DNA of 64,000 nucleotides, taken from contig JAWPHD010011026.1 in assembly GCA_037043455.1 (NCBI GenBank), forward strand, positions 23,552-87,551, read 5' to 3'. Below the pieces are notes generated by a model. It was not told the origin of the DNA. It saw only the letters and a list, made by a program, of their open reading frames with translations, and ran no database searches. Below, piece by piece: positions 1 through 8,770 of this stretch (position 1 is its first letter; the number at the start of each line of letters is the position of its first letter). The position numbers were made by a program, and so were the translations under genes. The DNA comes from Cyrtodaria siliqua (Eukaryota; Mollusca; Bivalvia; Adapedonta; Hiatellidae).

Positions 1-843
1 AAAGGCAGATCATTGTATGAAGTGGAAAGATGGAAGGCAACTGAATTTCGTCAGTTTTTATTATATACTGGCCCTGTTATTTTGAAGAATCAGCTATCCC
101 AGCAAATGTACAAACATTTTCTCTTATTTTTTGTAGGTATTTTCTGTTTGTCTTGCGATTTTGTGTTTGAGGCCTATTGTGAATATGCCAGTGAGATATT
201 GTGTCTGTTTGTTGAGCAATTTGGGAACATATATGGTGAAGACATGCTTGTTTACAATGTGCATAATCTTGTTCATCTTTCAGAAGATACGAAGAACTTT
301 GGAATACTGGACAATTTTTCAAGTTTTCCGTTTGAAAGTTACTTGGGAAATCTAAAAAGGTTGGTACGCAAGCCTAGTTTGCCTCTGCAGCAGGTCATTA
401 GACGTCTTTCTGAAGGACAAATTCCGCAAGGACAGACACATGTAAAAGTGGCTATTGCTGCTAAGAAACCTCACACACATGGTCCTGTTCCAAGACTGTA
501 CCAGGCTTTTCATCAATTTCAAGAACTCCATTTACAAGATTGGTACATTTCTGTTCATCAAGGAGATAACTGTGTTCTGATTGAAGATAATGTGGCTCTT
601 GTAAGAAATATTTTGACCAGTAATGACGACACTGACAAACTAGTTGTTTATGAGAAATTTGGCAATATGGCCAACTTCTTCACATATCCTCTACAATCAA
701 TGGACTTAAGAATCACAAAAGTGTCCGGTCTAAATGGCCATTTAAGTGTTTCTTCCGTGTCCTCAATTGTTTGTAAATGCGTATTGCTGCCATTTCGACG
801 CAAGTACATTGCTTTTCCAATGATACATAAATTCAGAAACTGA
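1..843 (+). CDS. CACTA/EnSpm-like transposase, C-terminal part (5' end outside window)
   Basis: The frame is open from base 1 and ends at TGA 841-843, giving 280 residues of a protein that begins upstream of the window. Seen: the ordered motifs RWKATEFRQFLLYTGP (residues about 11-26), YNVHNLVHL (about 84) and a stretch with FPFESYL followed by LVRKP (about 110-125). From memory this order is typical of the C-terminal half of animal CACTA/EnSpm-type transposases. The catalytic DDE residues would lie upstream, so activity cannot be judged. A hydrophobic stretch near residues 40-60 (FFVGIFCLSC) sits where the family usually has a less hydrophobic segment and may be read-through of an old intron or drift. 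Family assignment is by pattern recall, not by search. Confidence 0.7.
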   Translation, partial: KGRSLYEVERWKATEFRQFLLYTGPVILKNQLSQQMYKHFLLFFVGIFCLSCDFVFEAYCEYASEILCLFVEQFGNIYGEDMLVYNVHNLVHLSEDTKNFGILDNFSSFPFESYLGNLKRLVRKPSLPLQQVIRRLSEGQIPQGQTHVKVAIAAKKPHTHGPVPRLYQAFHQFQELHLQDWYISVHQGDNCVLIEDNVALVRNILTSNDDTDKLVVYEKFGNMANFFTYPLQSMDLRITKVSGLNGHLSVSSVSSIVCKCVLLPFRRKYIAFPMIHKFRN

Positions 844-1123
844 TATTGTCAAGCATTATAGTGTTTGAGCACATCATAGCAGCATACTTGTATATAACTT
901 TTCTTACGTCTTCAAGATAAAACAAATGTCTAATTTTTTCATGAGCATTATTTGTTATGCCTTTATTAGCTTGATCACGACCAAACTTAAAAAGATCTAC
1001 AATTATTGTGTTGTCCATCTTTTAAAAGTAATTGGAATAAAACTTCCTCGTGATCCCTTGTCCATAATTTGTAGTGTTTCGGGAAAAGTTAAAGTAACAA
1101 CTTTTGTTATGTTTGTCTCGTCC

Positions 1124-1720
1124 CCCTTACCAAAAATATAGGCTTCTGGCGACTATTTGCTGCAACTCTGCGGCAAACATTGCTGCAAAGCTGCGGCAGA
1201 CAAGTTTGCGGCGATGTTGCGGTACACTTTTATCATGCAAATGAGGTCTGCGGCAAAGTTGCAGCGAACAAATATGCAAATGAGGTTCTGGTGATGTTCT
1301 GGCGATGTTCACCGCAACTTTGCCGCAGACCTCATTTGCATGGTAAAAGTGTGCGGCAACTTTGCAGCAAACTTCATTTGCATAACGCTTTTAGCTGTAA
1401 TCTTCTGGCGATGTTTTGGCGATGTTTGCTGCAACTTTGCCGCAGACCTCATTTGCATGGTAAAAGTGTGCGGCAACTTTGCAGCAAACTTCATTTGCAT
1501 AACGCTTTTAGCTGTAATCTTCTGGCGATGTTTTGGCGATGTTTGCTGCAACTTTGCCGCAGACCTCATTTGCATGGTAAAAGTGTGCGGCAACTTTGCA
1601 ACAAACTTCATTTGCATAAAATGTTTCTCTGCACTGTTCTGGCGATGCTTGTGGTGATGTTTGCTGCAAAGTTGCGGCAATGTTCGCCAACACATCGCGG
1701 CAAATGTTTTCAAAATAAAT
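1124..1720 (+). repeat. Left subterminal array of about 117 bp units, with an inverted part at its start
   Basis: Three direct units start near 1314, 1431 and 1548 (period about 117 bp), each with two GCAACTTTGC-type blocks and two ATTTGCAT octamers. The segment 1205-1268 is an inverted copy of the start of the unit, so the array opens with a palindromic arrangement. The array begins right after CCCTTACCAAA (1124-1134), which recurs inverted at 13178-13188 beside a related array. Dense short motifs next to a terminal inverted sequence are typical of transposase-binding subterminal regions of CACTA-like elements. That role is inferred. Confidence 0.65.
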
Positions 1721-1727
1721 AATGGAC

Positions 1728-1736
1728 TGAAATTAT
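1728..1736. repeat. Left 9 bp target site duplication of the 6.3 kb TIR element
   Basis: TGAAATTAT abuts the GGGTGTGAC terminus and is repeated exactly at 8002-8010. Removing the element and one copy restores a continuous sequence. Confidence 0.85.
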
Positions 1737-1981
1737 GGGTGTGACTAAAACGCAGACGCTTTCTGCAGACAAGTTAAACATATAGGGAAAACGCAGACAA
1801 TATGATTATAGAGTGTTATTGGAAAACGCAGACAACAAAGACAAATAGGCAATAGGTTAGATAAGTTATATACAGTAACAAATGTTAGTCTTGATTTTTT
1901 TATACATTTTATATGTTGTCTTCTGATGGATGATGTTTTATTTATAATTTGATAAATTGATTTAAAAAGTAGTTGATTTTT

Positions 1982-2360
1982 TAAACATTTTTTTTTAATT
2001 TTTCTGACTTTGAAGTTGATAATGCATCACAGTTTGTTTAGTGTAATTTACTAATTTATTGTATTAAAGTCCAGTTGATTCCTTTAATTACATTTAAAAA
2101 TAAACAACTTTTTTTTTAATTTTTCTGACTTTGAAGTCGATAATGCATCACAGTTTGTTTAGTGTAATTTACTAATTTATTGTATTAAAGTCCAGTTGAT
2201 TCTTTTAATTACATAAATTTGTTTGATAAAAGGTTAATGCAAGAGTAAGTGTGAAAGTAATTAAAAAAACTATACTTTGAAGGTACAGATTATGTGTGGC
2301 AAGGACATGATAATTACTTTGAAGATACAGATTATATGTGACAATCACATGATAATTACA
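1982..2360. repeat. Local tandem duplications upstream of the SGNH/Ulp1 gene
   Basis: A block of about 110 bp (from the T-run through TTTCTGACTTTGAAGT and TAATTACAT) occurs at about 1982-2092 and again at about 2107-2215 with few differences. A shorter duplication of about 45 bp, centred on ACAGATTAT and CATGATAATTAC, lies at 2281-2358. Both are inside the TIR element, between the left TIR and the first coding exon, where a promoter would be expected. No function is evident. Confidence 0.7.
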
Positions 2361-2551
2361 GGAGTCAACTTTATTAAAAGCAAACGTTTGGCTGTAAATC
2401 TTCATATTCAACCAAAATCTTCTTATTAAACAAGTGTTCTATGCCATTCAGTGTGTTTTAATAATTATTCTTGTGAAATTGATGTGAAATCTGTGTTAAA
2501 TATTTAATTGTCTTCATTTTTTGTGTTAGAACTGGAAAATAACTTTTAATA

Positions 2552-5500
2552 ATGCCTCTTGTTGTAGGACATAGCCAGGCAAAATACTTGTCTGAGTACT
2601 TGGACAAACATGAGTTTAGTGTATTTTCTCATCCTGGATACAAGACATTTCAGTTCTTGGAAGAAGATATCCTTTTTGATGTATTCCCGTATTTCTCGGT
2701 AAGTAAAAGTAGATATTGTATTTGCTTATTTATATATGCTTATATATGTTTGTTCTTGTTGATAGGAATGACTGACAATTTAATTTGAAATTTCACATAT
2801 TTTTCGAATAATGTATTTTAGGAAACTATTATGTGATTCAATATTAGAAAGGAATTGTAAAACTGACTTTCGTATAATCAAATTATTGCAAAAAATAATT
2901 TTCATACGGCTTTTCCATTGAAATCAGAAAATTTCGAAATATTGCTTATATTGAAGAAACATGTTTATCATTACATTACATTACTTTAACTTAAATAAAG
3001 ATATTTTCCAAATGTTATGAAAAATAATTCGATAATAAAATAATTATATAGAAAAATGTTGGTTTTATGGTATGTGAAACGCATAATCATTACAATATCT
3101 AAACAAACAGAACAATATGTACAAAGACAATTTATCAATTATTTATCTATTTGATCAATTACTATACATATGTATTTAAGTTCTTCTTGTGAATTGATTT
3201 GTTACTAAATTTCATTTTTATATTATTGTTTTTTCATAAATTATATATTTAGATCAGTAAATATTACAATAATTAAATAAAGCAATTATAAAGAAATTTC
3301 TATGTCTATGGAACATTACTTAATATCATGTAGTTTAAATACTTTTAATTCCATTTTAAACGGATGGTACCATAATTCAGTTAGATTAATTCTTATCTGC
3401 TAAGTAATTGCTGATGTGTGTACACAATGAATGACCCCATGGTGTGATACATAATCCTTTTTATGACAGATTGAGATAACCAGGCACACGCATCAGGCAT
3501 TTAGTTTGATGATTGACACAATATACAACATAATAAACAGCACCTACTTCAGTAGTTTTATGATTGTGTTAATCCAATTAGCACAAACTTATATGTTAGC
3601 GATACACCATTAAATGCTACTGCTTTTTAACTTTGTTGTATTTCAACTTTATGCTGGTATGGCGGAAATGTTGCTTGAAAAAGTACAAAATAAATGCATT
3701 ATTATCGTATTTTATAATTGGATTGATAACAATACTATGTTATATGTGTTTTTAATTTCAGGTGGTTGTTTTAGTGGTTGGTGCCAACGATATAGGAGCC
3801 ATGACACCAGCAGAGATAGTCACCAGCATCAAACAGCTCTGTACAGAAATTCACAAAGCATCCCCAAGGTTGGATATTAATATGTATATTATATGATATG
3901 TATATTGTAAATAATATGTAAATTTCTATGTACAGTTGTTAACACCTTCTCAATTACAAATGATTGCATAATGGCTTATGAAAGTTATATTGTGATAATT
4001 TGACCCCATTCTGACGCAGCTAATTTACCACCTGTGCGTTTGCTTCAATCCAATACACATGTACCTATAAACAAATGAGCCTAACAATGATTGACATCTT
4101 GCCTGACGACCTTGATCGCCTCTCGACCAATCAAATTTGCTGCTGTCACAGCTTGTGGCGGAAATAACCTATCACTGTGTAAATTGTGTTAATAATTCAA
4201 CAATTATCTATGAAGTTTATGATGCTTTTTGCGGGTTGAGGCTATTATGACTTGATTGGATTAACTGTTTAATTGATTGCTACCGGCTTCTGATTGATTA
4301 GACCGAACTGAGATAAAATAAATGTACTATTTTTGTACTTTCGAGTAACGGACTTTATTAATTTATGGATGTTCAAAAATTATGTATGTTCAATACACAA
4401 ATGGCACAAAGAAGTATATTTTCATTTAAGAAACAAACAAATGCAATAAAAAAGTTAACTATGACAGTCATAGTTAAATTTTATTATTGCATTTGTTTGT
4501 TTCTTATTTTTCATTGTCATTCTATAATGTAAGGTGTTTATTTTATATCATTGCAGTGTGACAGTTCTGATTTCTGAAGTTCTACCAAGATCACAGAACC
4601 TGTTTGATGGACGGCGTATGAGTGTGGACTACATTCAGCGATGGAATCACGATGCGGGTGCAGTGAACAGACAGCTGCACAAACTGTCTATAGAGGTAGC
4701 ATGGGTGAGAGTCATAGAGCAGCCAGAGTTCCACACTTTATTTGGTAAGTTTGTATAATATGAAAGAAAATGAATATAATAATAATATAATAATGATATT
4801 TTATATATCGTCTGTTCTGTGTCAAATTACCGAAAAATTATCAAGTTTGTACTTTGTTCAACATAAGCATCCTTACGCATCTGAACTCCGCCCGTGAATT
4901 ATTTTACGATACATCAAATTCAAATTATTATTTCTTTAATGTTAAATTTGTTGTATTTTTAAGGTGCTAATACCCACCCGTGAATTATTTTACGATAAAT
5001 CAAATTCAAATTATTATTTCTTAAATGTTAAATTTGTTGTATTTTTAAGGTGCTAACAGACAGCTTCTGAGTAAAGACGGTCTACATCTCAGTTATGAAG
5101 GCACAGAGACATTGACTTCCAGTATTGAGTCTGCAGTCCAAGCGATACCGGTAACTTCTCAGACATCGGAGAAATCAACTGTACCTACAACCCCATCATT
5201 GCAGGAACCAGTCACAGTTTCTGGCCCACGGCTATTCAGCGAAGAAGCCAGACAACCTCCTCCAGTCCCAGAGACATTGACTTCCAGTATTGAGTCTGCA
5301 GTCCAGGCGATACCGGTAACTTCTCAGACATCGGAGAAATCAACTGTACCTACAACCCCATCATTGCAGGAACCAGTCACAGTTTCTGGCCCACGGCTAT
5401 TCAGCGAAGTAGCCAGACAACCTCCTCCAGTTCCAGAAGTGTATCGGACAACAACACCTACAGTTTATTTGATGGAATGTGATACACACTATTATCTAAG

Positions 5501-7242
5501 TACCGATAGCGATGTTCTTGTAGGTGGTGGCGATACTCCAATATTTTCTAAAACAGACAGAATTCTAACATATCACGAGGCAGCTGACATCATACAACAG
5601 AATTTACCAGATAGTGTAACATATGAACCTCCATATAGGCCAGCTGCAGGATCTGTGTATCTCTATGACGACTCTGGAGATACACATAAGCGCGATGATT
5701 GGCGCGCAGATGGATACACCTGGAGGAATATGGGGAAAAGACAGTATCAAGTTGAGGGGAAATTATTTGAAAGGTCATTTTTTAAAATAAGCAATCAAGG
5801 TGTGGTAAGTGATAAGTTTCAGAAGCATGCATTTCGTTTTGTAGAAAATGACTATAATGGACGAACGGTTTTAGTGTATTTTGGTGATAATGAGGCATAC
5901 AAAGCATTGCCACATGGAAACAGAAAACGGAATGTAAGGCAGCACAAACGCGCAAAACCATCGCTTTTAAATGAAATGAATTCACGGTGTAAAGATGAGG
6001 AACCTAAAATAGTACATGATAAAATGATATCAGAATGTTCCCAACAAACTAAGTTAAAAGGAGTAGGTGTTCCCCGAAATCCTAAACAAGTAAGAAATGC
6101 ACAGTTAAAACTGCGACACTACTATATTACCAGCTCCAGATTCTGCAATTAAAACAGTACAAAGTGAAGAGTTTGATACACCAACCATTAACAATACCGG
6201 TATCAATTCAAAAACCAATCAAAAGGCTAAGAAAACTTTACTTTTTAATAATTCAACACCCCGATCAATTTTGAAGCAAAACTCTGATGCTCAAAAAACT
6301 CCTGTAAGTACAGAGAAAAAGAGAAAATTAACTTTTGATGACCGTGAAAATAAGAAATTTGCTAAATTAGGAAATTGTTCAACAATTTTAGAAGATGAAA
6401 ATTTCATTGATTTAGAATTGCAACGTGAAGATAATTCATACGAGACAAAACATGAGGTCATTGAGATATGGAACATGGATTTAAGACTTACATTCAAAGA
6501 CCGTGATGATCTAATTAACAATAAAAAACTTAATTCAAATCACATGGAAGCAGTCAACATAATGTTAAGGGAAAAAGTTGGGAATTCAATTGGTGGTCTA
6601 CAGTTAACTGAACAAGTTCCAAAGTTTGACGATACTGAAAATAGGTGGAAAACAAAACTTCCAATGGAAAGTACAGCTTCACCTTCTTGTCAGATACACC
6701 ATACTCACAATGATCACTGGGTTGTCAGTATTTTTCATGATAACAAAATATATCTGTTAGACAGTTTAGGTAATGAAAGACCAAGTGAGCGTATTATTCC
6801 AAATGGTCTCAAAATCCAATTATCATTAATATATGGCAAAGACAAAAAGTCTATAACAATTCAAGTACCATCCGCAATGAAACAAAATAACTCAGTAGAC
6901 TGTGGACTGTTTGCTATTGCTTTCGCGACATCATATTGCTTAAGAAAAAAACTGTGTTTTGATTTGATTGTTGACTCGACAAAGTTAAGATCACATCTTT
7001 TAAATTGTTTCGAGAAAAAAGAAATTTCTGAGTTTCCGTTAACAAATAAAACCATAAGTATGAGAAGACAGAGGCACAGTACAGAAATTAATATTGAACA
7101 TTTCTGTCTTTGTAACTTACCAGAATGTCTGGACAATATGGTTCAATGCAGTAAATGTGAAGAATGGTTTCATATATTCTGTATCAATGCGCCAGCTGAC
7201 ATAGCAACAGCAGACAAAGATTTTACATGTGGCCTATGTTAG
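2552..7242 (+). CDS. SGNH hydrolase / CG-1-like / Ulp1-C48 protease / PHD finger protein of the TIR element (4 exons, one frameshift)
   Basis: Exons 2552-2698, 3762-3868, 4557-4744 and 5050-7242 join in consistent phase with GT-AG introns, giving about 878 residues. Residues 1-165 look like an SGNH hydrolase: GHS with Ser8, GAND with Asn58, and DGLH with Asp157 and His160. Residues about 167-276 are two copies of a 55-residue Pro/Ser/Thr-rich unit. Residues about 318-433 resemble the CG-1 DNA-binding domain (YRPAAGSVYLYD, then ADGYTWRN, then FFKIS). Residues about 620-790 are a Ulp1/C48 protease with HW, LLDS and QNNSVDCG, so His, Asp, Gln and Cys are all present. Residues about 833-878 are a C4HC3 PHD finger. 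The reading frame shifts once between 6106 and 6150 near an A-run; a small intron with donor GTAAGA at 6091 is less likely. Function in transposition or chromatin is inferred only. Confidence 0.75.
4427..4506. repeat. 80 bp near-perfect palindrome in intron 2 of the SGNH/Ulp1 gene
   Basis: TAAGAAACAAACAAATGC at 4427 is mirrored by GCATTTGTTTGTTTCTTA ending at 4506, with the centre around GACAGTC. It would form a hairpin of about 38 bp arms with almost no loop, roughly 50 bases before the exon 3 acceptor. Likely a fold-back duplication; effects on splicing are unknown. Confidence 0.8.
4891..5062. repeat. 86 bp tandem duplication spanning the exon 4 splice acceptor
   Basis: The block starting CCCGTGAATTATTTTACG is present at 4891-4976 and 4977-5062 with few differences. 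Each copy ends with TTTTTAAG followed by GTGCTAA, so the acceptor exists twice (AG at 4962-4963 and 5048-5049). Only the second continues in phase into the SGNH DGLH block. The first would add bases that read toward stops. This is a recent duplication of an intron-exon border. Confidence 0.8.
5106..5435 (+). repeat. 165 bp in-frame tandem duplication (two 55-residue units)
   Basis: Units at 5106-5270 and 5271-5435 are almost identical and keep the reading frame. Each encodes a unit starting ETLTSSIESAVQ and ending RQPPPVP. It forms a low-complexity linker between the SGNH and CG-1-like parts. Confidence 0.9.
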
Positions 7243-7387
7243 ACTGTTCACATGTGTTACTCATCAGTAATGTAATGAACTCATATTGTATAATGAAATG
7301 TTCTGATATGTGTATATTTTATTCATTATCTGTGATGTTATTTATAAAATATATTAGTTATATACTTGCGTATTTGATTATGAAATT

Positions 7388-7505
7388 GTCCTGTTATGAT
7401 CTTGATAAAATATCAATTAAATTTATAAAAATTACTTTGTGAAATGTTCCTGTTATGATCTTGATAAAATATCAATTAAATTTATAAAAAATACTTTGTT
7501 GTTGA
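7388..7505. repeat. 59 bp tandem duplication after the stop codon
   Basis: A block with CCTGTTATGATCTTGA occurs at about 7388-7446 and 7447-7505, just downstream of the TAG at 7240-7242, in the presumed 3' UTR. The rest of 7506-7902 is AT-rich with no recognisable feature. Confidence 0.8.
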
Positions 7506-8001
7506 TTGCTTCTCTTAACATAGGTTGGCGATTTATTACCAGGCTTTAAACGTTACTGAAACAGAGGCAATTTATAAGATGAAAATTATAAACCTTATTT
7601 TATACATTTAAGTCAGTGTTTTCTTTTATTTTCATGTTTTAAAAGTATTTAATAATTTTAACAAATGATCTGAAAAAAACTAAATAAAAAAATACTAATC
7701 ATTATCAGTTCATAAAATAAGGTTACATAAATCTACAGTAACTTATTTAATTTCATTTAAGTAATATTATAAACAAATTTAAATTAACATATTAATTGTA
7801 TAACAATTTGAATTCAAGATGTTGATAAATTAACTTTTATTTACAATTATTACAATGGCCACTTAACACCTCAGTATCTATCCAAAACACTATATAGCCA
7901 TATTGTCTGCGTTTTCCAATAACACTATATAATCATATTGTCTGCGTTTTCCCTATATGTTTAACTTGTCTGCAGAAAGCGTCTGCGTTTTAGTCACACC
8001 C

Positions 8002-8010
8002 TGAAATTAT
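8002..8010. repeat. Right 9 bp target site duplication of the 6.3 kb TIR element
   Basis: TGAAATTAT immediately follows the GTCACACCC terminus and matches 1728-1736 exactly. Confidence 0.85.
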
Positions 8011-8023
8011 GAAATGGAACAAT

Positions 8024-8561
8024 GGTGCGCCGTTTTAAAAAAATATATTATATATTTAGCTCAAAAACAATTTTTTCACTATTTAACATGGACTGCACCA
8101 AATTTAAATAAATGGGAACGATTTAAATAAATCAACACTAAATAAATGCTCTCGATTTAAAGTATATCCTTACGATTTAGATTATTATATCCTCGCGATT
8201 TAAATATATGATTTTATCCATACGATTTAACTAAATGGTTTTGATGTAATTATTCGTTTGTGATCTAAATAAATCGACCTTCTTTATAGTATAAATGTGC
8301 AACAATTTAATTAAATTCACTATAATTAAATAAATCGACACAATTTACATATATTCTAATGATTTAAATCGTATGGATATATTTTAATCGTGAGGATATA
8401 TTTTAAATCTTAAGGATATACTTTAAATCAAGAGGATTTATTTAAATAGTGTCAATTAATTTAAATCATGTCGATTTATTTAAATATGGTGCAGTCCATT
8501 ATGTTAAATAGTGAAAAAACAACATGTTTTTGAGCTAAATAGTTTTGTTACACACGGCACC
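8024..8561. mobile_element. Fold-back MITE with long imperfect inverted repeats
   Basis: The left end GGTGCGCCG and the inner block TTTAGCTCAAAAACA, then TTTTTCACTATTTAACAT and GGACTGCACCA, are mirrored at the right end (TGGTGCAGTCCA, ATGTTAAATAGTG, TGTTTTTGAGCTAAA, GGCACC). The interior is a run of short units of the type ATTTAAATAAATCG in both orientations. No ORF and no certain target duplication. It lies 13 bp outside the right duplication of the TIR element. Confidence 0.65.
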
Positions 8562-8770
8562 CTATAACAAGTTGGAATAATTGTTGTCATTATTCATTTT
8601 GAACAAACTGACTTAAATAAATATGATCTTATTATTAAATGGGGTGTTGCGATGAATATTATACAAAATAAATACTGTAAATTAAACTTCTAATCCCTAA
8701 CTTACAAAGTTGACAAAGCAATACAATAAAAAATCTTATCCTGACTTGTGTAAAAAGCAAATCCTCATGT

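Larger units (their letters stand above)
1737..8001 (+). mobile_element. 6,265 bp TIR element carrying an SGNH / CG-1-like / Ulp1 / PHD gene
   Basis: Terminal inverted repeats of 99 bp (1737-1835 and 7903-8001) differ at one position. They start GGGTGTGACTAAAACG and each holds three copies of the motif AAACGCAGAC. The 9 bp TGAAATTAT occurs directly outside both ends (1728-1736 and 8002-8010), a target site duplication. The near identity of the repeats and the intact duplication suggest a fairly recent insertion. The only gene inside is at 2552-7242, and no DDE transposase or tyrosine recombinase is recognisable. A 9 bp duplication fits Mutator-like elements, and some Mutator-like and KDZ elements carry Ulp1 domains, but the superfamily is unresolved. 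It may be non-autonomous with cargo. Confidence 0.85.

Noticed and set aside
1180..1722. ORFs on both strands through the left subterminal array
   Set aside because: Repeat-derived, antisense to each other and without start context. The sequence is explained as a transposon subterminal array.
5590..5985. Minus-strand ORFs opposite the CG-1-like region
   Set aside because: Shadows of the plus-strand coding sequence.
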